Shown piece after piece: positions 1-5,425 of a DNA stretch of 5,672 nucleotides. The notes beneath the pieces were generated by a model. It did no database searches, was not told where the DNA came from, and saw nothing but the letters and a program-made list of their open reading frames with translations. The stretch comes from Opitutia bacterium. Its GTDB lineage: Bacteria; Verrucomicrobiota; Verrucomicrobiae; Opitutales; UBA953. Both the position numbers and the translations under genes were made by a program. The first letter of the stretch is position 1. Each line of letters opens with the position of its first letter. The DNA is taken from contig SFEJ01000052.1 in assembly GCA_004558035.1 (NCBI GenBank), forward strand, positions 1 to 5,672, in the 5' to 3' direction.

Positions 1-340
1 GGGCGAAGACATTCCTGTCTTCGTTCCCGCAGCGGGCGCACATTTCCAAGCCCCGAAGGGGCGACGATTGCTTAGCGTAGGGCAAGCGAGCGCAGCCCTA
101 CGAAACCGCAAAGCAAACCGATGCGCCCTGAAGGGGCGCAATTGCCGGTGAAAACCCGCACGTTCCCGCGACGGAGACGTGGACGTCTCCGCCCCCAAGG
201 GCGTTCCCGCAAACGCGCACTTACAGCGCGCATAGGTTTTCGCATTTTTTCGCAGGGTTAAAACCCTGCGCTGAGCGATTCCGCCCCGTCGGGGCTTCCA
301 CTATCCGTCATCAGTTATCCGTTTTCCGTCCCCAGAAGCT
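1..340. repeat. Cluster of short palindromic hairpins; no gene
   Basis: I see no coding region here. The stretch is packed with perfect short inverted repeats: CGAAGACA/TGTCTTCG (4-11/16-23), GCCCC-gaa-GGGGC (50-62), CGTAGGGC/GCCCTACG (76-83/95-102), TGCGCCC/GGGCGCA (122-128/134-140), CGGAGACGT/ACGTCTCCG (172-180/183-191), CGCAGGGTT/AACCCTGCG (251-259/262-270) and GCCCC-gtc-GGGGC (283-295). The arms differ from hairpin to hairpin while pairing is kept, so the secondary structure is the shared property. None is followed by a strong T run except weakly the last. They look like dispersed intergenic repeats rather than one structured RNA, but a noncoding RNA cannot be excluded. Confidence 0.7.
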
Positions 341-345
341 CCAGG

Positions 346-390
346 CGAAAAAATTTTCAAAAAAATTCAAAAATTTTTTAAGATTTTCCG
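346..390 (+). promoter_or_regulatory. AT-rich probable promoter region of the precursor gene
   Basis: A sharply AT-rich tract with runs of A and T interrupts otherwise GC-rich DNA and lies about 60-105 nt upstream of the precursor start. TAAGAT at 379-384 could be a -10 element, matching TATAAT at four of six positions; the -35 region (about 355-360, TTTCAA) is poor. The base composition suggests a promoter or UP-like element. The exact hexamers are a guess. Confidence 0.35.
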
Positions 391-441
391 AGTTCGTTCG
401 TTGTCCCTGCAGAAACAATTTTCATCCAACCATCAAGAACC

Positions 442-446
442 AAGGA
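442..446 (+). promoter_or_regulatory. Ribosome binding site AAGGA deciding the precursor start
   Basis: AAGGA lies five bases upstream of the ATG at 452. It fixes this start over the in-frame TTG at 401, which has no such site and would add 17 residues unlike a Nif11 leader. Confidence 0.7.
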
Positions 447-451
447 AAACA

Positions 452-793
452 ATGTCCAAAGAAACAGTCGAAAAGTTCTACAACATGCTGAAAAGCAAAG
501 CCGGCGAAGCGGAAGCGTTCGAGCGGGCGGTCGTCGCCGCCGACCCGAAGACGAAGGAAGAAGCGGCGGTCGCCGTGATCGCGTTCGCGAAGGAGCGCGG
601 CTTCGAGTTCACCTACGACGACCTGAAGGCGTTCGCGAACGCGTCCGTGGCGGAAATGACGCCCGAGGAATTGGACAAGCTCTTCGGGGGCGACATCGGG
701 TTCAATCCCGCCGACCTCTACAATCCCATGGCGGGAAAGAACAAGGGCGGATTCGGCGGCACTTCCAGCGGCGGCGCCAGCGGAAGCTGGTGA
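452..793 (+). CDS. Nif11-type RiPP precursor peptide
   Basis: This is a 113-residue precursor of a ribosomally made, post-translationally modified peptide. Residues 1 to about 65 form a Nif11-like leader: it opens MSKETVEKFYNML and continues through AFAKERGFEFTYDDLKAF, as in the Nif11-type leader family. The leader ends in EELDKLFGG, a double-glycine site (G79-G80) of the type cut by C39 peptidases, and a C39 transporter gene lies downstream. The predicted core is residues 81-113: DIGFNPADLYNPMAGKNK, then a Gly/Ser-rich tail with GGFGG, ending in Trp113. The core has no cysteine, two aromatic-Asn-Pro motifs (F84-N85-P86 and Y90-N91-P92), nine glycines and two lysines. Further Gly-Gly pairs at 99-100, 102-103 and 107-108 lack the leader-type context. 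Leader assignment is strong; cleavage site good; the final structure is unknown. Confidence 0.9.
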   Translation: MSKETVEKFYNMLKSKAGEAEAFERAVVAADPKTKEEAAVAVIAFAKERGFEFTYDDLKAFANASVAEMTPEELDKLFGGDIGFNPADLYNPMAGKNKGGFGGTSSGGASGSW

Positions 794-806
794 AAGCGCT
801 TCGCGC

Positions 807-834
807 GCGGGAACGCCGAAATTCGCGCTCCCGC
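807..834 (+). terminator. Possible attenuating hairpin after the precursor gene
   Basis: GCGGGA (807-812) can pair with TCCCGC (829-834), 13 nt after the precursor stop, with extra pairing possible inside the loop. There is no immediate T run; a short CTTTT follows at 843-847. A leaky hairpin here would let the precursor be made in excess over downstream enzymes, as is common in peptide loci. This is a weak call. Confidence 0.25.
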
Positions 835-873
835 CTCAAAAACTTTTAATTCAACTTCAACGAAATCGAAATC

Positions 874-1935
874 ATGATTTCGACATCCAAAAACTTACTG
901 CTTTTCGCCGCGGGAATCGCCGCGGCTTCGCTCGTTTCCGCGGGAACGCTCCGCGCGGAGACGGTCTTCGCGAACAACGTCTCGCTCACGGACGGCTGGT
1001 ACGACGTGAACAAGCTCTGGGTCGGGGAAACCGAAGAAGGCCTCTCTTGGGACGAGACCGACGCGCCTGACGCGATTGCGGACTCCGACATCGCCACGGA
1101 CGCCTCCATGTGCTGGGCGGCGACGGCGAGCAACATGATCCAATGGGGCTACGGGCAGGTCACCGCGGGAACGTTCGTCGCGGGAACGCCCGTCGGCTAC
1201 GACGCGTCGCGCGCGTTCGCGGCGCGGCAGCAGCTTTCCGTCTATAAGACGTTCTGCGAAAACTGGACGGACGACGGGAACACGATCGCCAACGGGCTCG
1301 CGTGGTGGCTCACGGGCGACGGCGAGTTCGAGAGCGTCGAGAGCCCCGCGTCGGAGCCGACGACGGGCGGCGCGTATCTCGCGAACGCCGCGGGCGTCAG
1401 CCTCGCCTCCTACGTCGAGAGCATCGATCTGATCTACGACGACAACGTGAGCGGCGCCTACTCGCTCGCGGAGCTTTCGGACGGATTCAAGGAAAGTTTC
1501 GAAAGCCGGGGCGGCGTCGTCGGGCTCGCCATCAACATCTACAATGAAGAGGAAGGCGGCGTCGAAGGCGGCCACGCGATCACGTGCTGGGGCTGCGAGT
1601 TCGGCGAGGACGGGCTCCTCTCCGCGCTCTACGTGACGGATTCCGACGACTGCGTGAGCACGGACGCGTATTCCGCCGACGCCGACGCGAGCGCGCTCGA
1701 AATGGTGATGCGCAGACTTGACGTAACGTTCATCGAGAACGACGACGCCGACGATTCGAACGAATATGGAATCGCGTATCTCTTCGATTACGTTCTGGGC
1801 ATCGATTACCGCATCGACACGGTGGTGACGTTCAGCCCGCTCGGGCTGATTCCGGAGCCGAGCGCGTTCGGGCTGTTCGCAGGAGCGTGCGCGCTGGCGC
1901 TCGCGGGAAGGCGGCGGAGACGGAAGGCGCGGTGA
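874..1935 (+). CDS. IdeS/Mac-like (C66) cysteine protease with PEP-CTERM anchor
   Basis: This 353-residue exported protein resembles the IdeS/Mac papain-fold cysteine endopeptidases, known for cutting IgG in streptococci. Residues 1-28 look like a signal peptide (K6, a hydrophobic stretch, cleavage near LRA-ET). GWYDVNK (41-47) corresponds to GWYDITK of IdeS, with K47 at the oxyanion-hole lysine. MCWAATASNMIQW (79-91) carries the catalytic Cys80. GGHAITCWG (232-240) gives His234, and LYVTDSDD (252-259) gives Asp256 and Asp258. So all catalytic positions are present. Between K47 and C80 there are 32 residues, rich in Asp/Glu, where IdeS has nine. The C-terminus is a PEP-CTERM signal: PEPSAFG from 327, a hydrophobic helix, then five arginines (346-350). 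This implies exosortase-dependent sorting. The substrate cannot be read from sequence, and IgG cleavage should not be assumed. No clear Shine-Dalgarno precedes the ATG; the start is chosen because it gives the signal peptide. It lies 80 nt after the precursor gene and 149 nt before the maturase. Confidence 0.85.
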   Translation: MISTSKNLLLFAAGIAAASLVSAGTLRAETVFANNVSLTDGWYDVNKLWVGETEEGLSWDETDAPDAIADSDIATDASMCWAATASNMIQWGYGQVTAGTFVAGTPVGYDASRAFAARQQLSVYKTFCENWTDDGNTIANGLAWWLTGDGEFESVESPASEPTTGGAYLANAAGVSLASYVESIDLIYDDNVSGAYSLAELSDGFKESFESRGGVVGLAINIYNEEEGGVEGGHAITCWGCEFGEDGLLSALYVTDSDDCVSTDAYSADADASALEMVMRRLDVTFIENDDADDSNEYGIAYLFDYVLGIDYRIDTVVTFSPLGLIPEPSAFGLFAGACALALAGRRRRRKAR

Positions 1936-2084
1936 AGCGCCGCGCGCTGTTTATGGTTTAGGGTTTAAGGTTTATTTTCTCTGAACCATAAACAGCTCCG
2001 AAGGAGCTCCAGGTAATCACTTGTCACCCGTCACATTCTTTCTTTTCCCCGAAAAAAATCTGATTCAGACTTGCAGGAAATTTT
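1936..2084. other. Intergenic region with hairpins and a GGTTTAN run
   Basis: GCTGTTTATGGTT (1946-1958) is perfectly complementary to AACCATAAACAGC (1984-1996), a 13-bp stem with a 25-nt loop. Inside the loop side lie three tandem GGTTTAN heptamers (1955-1975). A second small hairpin, AGCTCC-gaa-GGAGCT, spans 1994-2008, in the same style as GCCCC-gaa-GGGGC at 50-62. No T run follows the long stem, so termination is uncertain. AGGA at 2075-2078 is the ribosome binding site of the next gene. Confidence 0.6.
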
Positions 2085-3485
2085 ATGCAGAACGGACAAT
2101 TCTTTAAGCTGAAGGACGGCTTCGCGCTGCGCGGCTGGTCGGACGTGCCCCAGGCGGTGCAGGAACTGCGCAGCGGGCGCGCGCTCTTCGTGCCCAAGGC
2201 GGCGACGGACGCGGTCGAGCTCGCGATGAACGGCATTCCCGCGGACTCTCCCGTGATGCTGCCGACGCACCGCGAAGCGCTCGCGAAGCTCGTCGCCTTC
2301 GGCGTCGGCGAACGCACGGCGGAGCCGGTCGCGCCCGCGCCGATTCAGCGTTTCCGCAGGGCGGACAATCTCTACGCGGCGATGGTGCACTGGTCGATCA
2401 CGGGGCGCTGCAATCTGCGCTGCCGGCACTGCTTCATCGAGGCGCCGGACGCGCATTACGGCGAACTTTCGCTCGCGGAGTGCGCGCGCATCATGGACCA
2501 GATCGTCGAGGCGGGCGTGAGCACGGTTTCGCTGACGGGCGGCGAGCCCTTCGTGCGCCCGGACTGGAAGGAATTTCTCGCGGAGCTGACGCGGCGCGAG
2601 CTGCGCGTCGAGCGCGTGTACACGAACGGGCTCGTCGTGACGGGAAAATGGCTGGACACGTTCGCGGCGGTCGCGCCCGGGAAGCATCTTTTTTCGCTGA
2701 GCTTCGACGGACTCGGGCATCACGACTGGCTGCGCGGGCGCGCGGGCATGGAAAAGCGCGCAATCGAGGCGGTGCGCCTGCTGCGGGAACGCGGCTACGC
2801 CGTGGAGATCGAGACCCCGATGTGGCGCGACAACCTGCCCTCGCTGCCGGCGACGGCGGATCTGCTCGCGGAGCTGGGCGTCCGCAACTGGAAGCTCTCG
2901 CCGATGGTCGCGAACGGCGCGTGGAAGCCCTACGCGGCGGAGCACTCGGCGACGCGCGCGGAGCTCGTCGACGCGGCGGTCGCGCTGCTGGAGCGCTTCG
3001 AGGCGCTGGGGCGGCCGTTCTCGCTGCAGATCGCGCACTTCTACGCGTTCGACAAGAGCAAGGGGCGCGCGTTCGAGCCGGCGGCGCACGGCGCGTGCGG
3101 GCTGAGCGAGGAGCGCGTGCTGAATCTGCCCGTGTGCGGCTGCATGCGGCTGCACCCTTACCTGCTGCCGACGGGAACGCTGATGCCGTGCATGCCGCTT
3201 TCCAACTGCGGGCTGGACGAGGAAATGCCGAATCTGCTGCGGACGCCGCTGCGGGAAGTGCTCCAGCCGGGCTCGGCGCTGTTCCGGCTCGCGGACATGC
3301 GCGTGCGGGATCTCTTCGCGAAGCGTCCGGACAAATGCGCGCGCTGCGAACACCGGCTCGAATGCCGCGGCGGCTGCCGCGCGTGCGCGCACCAGGACGG
3401 CGACCTCTACGGGCCGAGCGCGGACCTGTGCGCGTATTTCAAGGGCGGCGTGCGGGAGAAGTTCGCGAGATTCGTCGGAAAGTGA
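2085..3485 (+). CDS. Radical SAM/SPASM peptide maturase with N-terminal RRE-like domain
   Basis: This 466-residue cytosolic enzyme is the likely modifier of the Nif11 precursor. Residues about 5-80 (FKLKDGFALRGWSDVP onward) resemble the PqqD-like RiPP recognition element that binds leaders in related maturases. The radical SAM core follows: CNLRCRHC supplies the CX3CX2C cluster ligands C109, C113 and C116, GGEP lies at 152-155, and SFDG at 206-209. The C-terminus fits the SPASM pattern exactly: C353-X10-G364-X4-C369, then C418-X2-C421-X5-C427-X3-C431, then C449. That is enough for two auxiliary iron-sulfur clusters. Additional cysteines C338, C351, C375 and C434 also sit in this part. Related enzymes make thioether, carbon-carbon or ether crosslinks, or cut the backbone. 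Since the core has no cysteine, a non-thioether reaction on side chains such as Phe, Tyr, Asn, Asp, Lys or Trp is likely; the exact reaction is not inferable. The start is supported by AGGA six bases upstream of the ATG. Confidence 0.92.
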   Translation: MQNGQFFKLKDGFALRGWSDVPQAVQELRSGRALFVPKAATDAVELAMNGIPADSPVMLPTHREALAKLVAFGVGERTAEPVAPAPIQRFRRADNLYAAMVHWSITGRCNLRCRHCFIEAPDAHYGELSLAECARIMDQIVEAGVSTVSLTGGEPFVRPDWKEFLAELTRRELRVERVYTNGLVVTGKWLDTFAAVAPGKHLFSLSFDGLGHHDWLRGRAGMEKRAIEAVRLLRERGYAVEIETPMWRDNLPSLPATADLLAELGVRNWKLSPMVANGAWKPYAAEHSATRAELVDAAVALLERFEALGRPFSLQIAHFYAFDKSKGRAFEPAAHGACGLSEERVLNLPVCGCMRLHPYLLPTGTLMPCMPLSNCGLDEEMPNLLRTPLREVLQPGSALFRLADMRVRDLFAKRPDKCARCEHRLECRGGCRACAHQDGDLYGPSADLCAYFKGGVREKFARFVGK

Positions 3486-3555
3486 CAGATGATGGATGAG
3501 GGATAATGGATGATGGGTGATGGAGAGTGCTGGGAGCTGGTAACTGGGAACTGGA

Positions 3556-3622
3556 GAAATCTTTTCAAAAAAAAGCACTGCTCCTGTCACCAGTTACCGG
3601 CTGCGAGCCACCGCCCCGAAAA
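3556..3622 (+). repeat. Intergenic direct repeat, copy A
   Basis: This 67-nt unit starts GAAATCTTTTC, runs through an A tract, then GCACTGCTCCTGTCACC, and ends in CCACCGCCCCGAAAA. It matches copy B (3784-3849) with two substitutions and one A-tract indel. It is preceded by a left arm (3527-3557) that also resembles the sequence before copy C. Confidence 0.85.
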
Positions 3623-3688
3623 CATGATTTCGCTTTTTCATTTTTCGAGCCCCCGGCGGGGGCGGCCGCAAACCACGGGAGCAGGGTC

Positions 3689-3707
3689 GCCTTTACAAGG
3701 CTTTTTT
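3689..3707 (+). terminator. Candidate intrinsic terminator GCCTT-tac-AAGGC plus T6
   Basis: A five-base-pair stem (3689-3693 with 3697-3701) with a three-base loop is followed directly by six T residues. It lies about 200 nt after the maturase stop. The stem is short, so efficiency is uncertain. If active, it would separate the biosynthetic genes from the export genes. Confidence 0.45.
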
Positions 3708-3722
3708 GTGCGGGGCGAACGT

Positions 3723-3750
3723 CCCCGGGTTTCCACCCGGGGTTTCTTTT
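3723..3750 (+). terminator. Terminator-like hairpin CCCCGGGT/ACCCGGGG with T-rich tail
   Basis: An eight-base-pair perfect stem (3723-3730 with 3735-3742, loop TTCC) is followed by TTTCTTTT. It may be a terminator. Its build also resembles the CGCAGGGTT/AACCCTGCG hairpin at 251-270, which has no T tail, so it could instead belong to the dispersed hairpin family. Confidence 0.4.
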
Positions 3751-3756
3751 GGGAGC

Positions 3757-3775
3757 GCCCCCGACGGGGGCTTTT
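3757..3775 (+). terminator. Terminator-like hairpin GCCCCC-gac-GGGGGC plus TTTT
   Basis: A six-base-pair G/C-only stem with a three-base loop is followed by four T residues. It is near-identical in form to GCCCC-gtc-GGGGC at 283-295 and GCCCCC-ggc-GGGGGC at 3649-3663, so repeat origin is as likely as a dedicated terminator. Confidence 0.4.
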
Positions 3776-3783
3776 ACAGTGCC

Positions 3784-3849
3784 GAAATCTTTTCAAAAAA
3801 AGCACTGCTCCAGTCACCAGTTACCGGCTACGAGCCACCGCCCCGAAAA
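3784..3849 (+). repeat. Intergenic direct repeat, copy B
   Basis: This is the second copy of the 66-67-nt unit, 228 nt downstream of copy A and nearly identical to it. It lacks the TGGTAACTGG left arm that precedes copy A. It runs straight into the left arm of the inverted repeat flanking the HlyD gene. Confidence 0.85.
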
Positions 3850-3897
3850 AATTCGCGTTCGTTCGTGTTCATTCGCGGTTTCCTTCCTCCGTTTTCC
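3846..3897 (+). repeat. Left arm of inverted repeat flanking the HlyD gene
   Basis: This 52-nt arm contains TTCGTGTTCATTCG. It matches the reverse complement of 5228-5279 without gaps at roughly 44-45 of 52 positions. Weaker similarity continues outward into the CGGCT-containing stretch of copy B. Confidence 0.8.
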
Positions 3898-3945
3898 CCG
3901 CTTTCCATTTGGGCGGAATCGTGATTTCATAGAGCGCATCGACTC

Positions 3946-5214
3946 ATGAACGACAAAATCCAATTCTCGCAGAAAGCGCTGGAAAGCCTCGAACGCGGCA
4001 CGCGAAGCCGCGCGCTCACGAGCGTCAAGGCGCGCTGGACCTGGTTCATGCTCGGCTCGATCACGCTTTTCTTCGCGGCGATGATCGTCTGGGGCTTTTA
4101 CGGGAGCATGGTCGAGAGCGTCTCGGGAACGGGCATCACGCTGCTCGCGGAGGGCGTGCACCCCGTCACGGCGAAGAGCGCGGGTCAGCTCACGCACCTG
4201 AACATCCGCTCGGGCGCGGTCGTTCACGCCGAGCAGCCCGTCGGGCAGATCTACGACGCGGAAACGCTCTTCAACATCCGCAAGCTCGAGACGGAATACA
4301 ACCTGCTCGCCTCGGAAGTGGATTTTCTCAAAAGCGGGCTGGAGCGGCTCACGGCGCGCAAGCTCGACACCGACAAGGAAAAGGCGAAGGTGCTCGAAGC
4401 GCTCACGCGACTGCAGGAAGACAGCCGCGCCCGCGCGAAGGACGTCGCGGAGATTTATTCGCGCCTGCTCAAGAAAGAGGCGGCGACGAAGATCGAATAC
4501 TACCAGGCGCTCGACCAGAAGGCGCAGGCGGAAAGCGCGTTCGCCTCGACGCTGTTTCAGGCGATGGACAACGACGTCACGCAGCAGGACCTCATCTGGC
4601 AGCAGGAGCAGCGCCTGCTCGAACTGCGCCAGCAGCTGGAACAGAAGAAGCGCGACCTCGACCTCGCGCACAAGCTCTACCGCGAGGCGGCGCTCGTGAC
4701 GGCGGACTTCGACGGGACCGTGCTCGAAGTCTTCAAGGAGGAAGGCGCGTACGTGCAGAAGGGCGAGCGGCTCGCGCTCGTCGCGTCGGACGCGAGCCGG
4801 GGGATTTATCTCGTGGGCTTCATTCCCGCGACGGAGGGCAAGGAAATCCGCAACGGCATGAGCGCGTATTTCGCTCCCGCGGCGGCTCCGGCAGCGCAGT
4901 TCGGCTACCTGAAATGCGTCGTGCGCGAAGTGAACCGCACGCCCGTGAACGCGGAATCCGTGCAGGCGGAGCTGATGAACTCGACGCTGACGCAGATGAT
5001 TTCCGGGCAGACGGCGATGCTGCGCGTCGTGCTGGAGATTCTGCCGGACTCGAAGTCGGAATCGGGTTTCCGCTGGACGACGCGCAAGGGCTACCCGGGC
5101 AAGATTCAGAACGGAATGCTCGGGACGGTGATCGTGAACACGTCGTACCGTTCGCCGGCTTCGTACGTGATTCCCGCGATCCGCGAATGGCTCTTCGAGA
5201 CGAACAAGAAGTGA
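3946..5214 (+). CDS. HlyD-family adaptor of an NHLM-type peptide export system
   Basis: This 422-residue membrane-fusion (periplasmic adaptor) protein works with a peptidase-containing ABC transporter to export Nif11 or nitrile-hydratase-leader peptides. After a cytosolic N-terminus with a family-like motif (FSQKALESLERG, 7-18), a single transmembrane helix spans about 31-52 (WTWFML to VWGFYG). A barrel-sandwich half follows at about 70-105 (VHPVTAKSAGQLTHLNIRSG), then a long coiled-coil hairpin rich in Glu, Lys, Gln and Leu at about 108-245. The second barrel-sandwich half is at about 250-282 (ADFDGTVLEVFKEEGAYVQKGERL), and a beta-barrel part runs to the end, closing with SYVIPAIREWLFE. Length and layout fit the NHLM secretion-protein family. 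No good Shine-Dalgarno precedes the ATG; it is chosen because the family's N-terminal motif follows. The 460-nt upstream gap suggests its own promoter. Confidence 0.9.
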   Translation: MNDKIQFSQKALESLERGTRSRALTSVKARWTWFMLGSITLFFAAMIVWGFYGSMVESVSGTGITLLAEGVHPVTAKSAGQLTHLNIRSGAVVHAEQPVGQIYDAETLFNIRKLETEYNLLASEVDFLKSGLERLTARKLDTDKEKAKVLEALTRLQEDSRARAKDVAEIYSRLLKKEAATKIEYYQALDQKAQAESAFASTLFQAMDNDVTQQDLIWQQEQRLLELRQQLEQKKRDLDLAHKLYREAALVTADFDGTVLEVFKEEGAYVQKGERLALVASDASRGIYLVGFIPATEGKEIRNGMSAYFAPAAAPAAQFGYLKCVVREVNRTPVNAESVQAELMNSTLTQMISGQTAMLRVVLEILPDSKSESGFRWTTRKGYPGKIQNGMLGTVIVNTSYRSPASYVIPAIREWLFETNKK

Positions 5215-5227
5215 GAGCGGAAGAACG

Positions 5228-5279
5228 CGGAAACGGAAAAAGGGAACCACGAATGAACACGAAAAAACGCGAATTTTTT
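5228..5279 (-). repeat. Right arm of inverted repeat flanking the HlyD gene
   Basis: Its reverse complement contains AAAAAATTCGCGTT and TTCGTGTTCATTCG and matches 3846-3897. It begins 14 nt after the HlyD stop codon. Neither a transposase nor a clear target-site duplication is visible at the outer ends. Confidence 0.8.
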
Positions 5280-5323
5280 TGGGAAAGTGACTGGGAGCCG
5301 GCGGCTTGGAACTGGAGATCACC

Positions 5324-5348
5324 GAAGTTTAGCCTCCGGCAAAACTTC
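5324..5348. repeat. Small inverted repeat GAAGTTT/AAACTTC
   Basis: Seven-base-pair arms (5324-5330 and 5342-5348) enclose an 11-nt loop, the same arm and loop scale as CGTAGGGC/GCCCTACG at 76-102. It is probably another member of the variable-arm hairpin family; no T run follows. Confidence 0.5.
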
Positions 5349-5366
5349 ATTGAAAACACTTTTCCC

Positions 5367-5403
5367 GCACTGCTCCGGTCACCAGTGACCAACTACGAGT
5401 CAC
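5367..5403 (+). repeat. Intergenic direct repeat, copy C (diverged)
   Basis: These 37 nt match the middle of copies A and B at 32 positions relative to copy B. It includes a near-perfect palindrome GGTCAC-ca-GTGACC (5377-5390). A left arm related to that of copy A lies at 5287-5318. It ends about 20 nt before the next start codon. Confidence 0.75.
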
Positions 5404-5425
5404 TTTCGTCCCTTCCCGGTTCCCG

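Larger units (their letters stand above)
3486..3945. other. 460-nt gene-free gap filled with repeats and hairpins
   Basis: I see no real gene here; short overlapping open frames only translate the repeats. In order it holds: a degenerate GATGG word run (about 3489-3524); a stem AGCTGGTAACTGG (3535-3547) with CCAGTTACCGGCT (3590-3602), one G-T pair; repeat copy A (3556-3622); a GCCCCC-ggc-GGGGGC hairpin (3649-3663); three terminator-like hairpins (3689-3775); repeat copy B (3784-3849); and the left inverted-repeat arm flanking the next gene (3846-3897). A promoter for the HlyD gene could lie near its end, but I cannot point to convincing hexamers. Confidence 0.7.

Noticed and set aside
1..300. 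CRISPR array
   Set aside because: The hairpins differ in sequence and spacing; there is no constant repeat with regular spacers.
401..451. TTG start giving a 130-residue precursor
   Set aside because: No ribosome binding site precedes it, the added 17 residues do not resemble a Nif11 leader, and the ATG at 452 has AAGGA at proper spacing.
874..1935. C39 leader peptidase for the precursor
   Set aside because: The motif pattern (GWYDVNK, CWAATASNM, YVTDSD) fits IdeS/Mac rather than C39, and a true C39 domain starts at 5426.
2031..3590. Long open frame on the minus strand opposite the maturase
   Set aside because: The protein is an arginine-rich mirror of a GC-rich gene on the other strand, with no recognisable domain; the + strand has clear catalytic motifs.
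3556..3849. Insertion sequence remnant
   Set aside because: No transposase fragment or target duplication is visible; the copies are short and purely intergenic.
3510..3949. Overlapping small open frames in the gap before HlyD, possibly extra precursor peptides
   Set aside because: They only translate repeat copies A and B in different frames and have no leader-like sequence or ribosome binding site.
3814..5322. Long open frame on the minus strand opposite the HlyD gene
   Set aside because: It reads through the inverted repeats at both ends and is low in complexity; the + strand frame has the full adaptor architecture.
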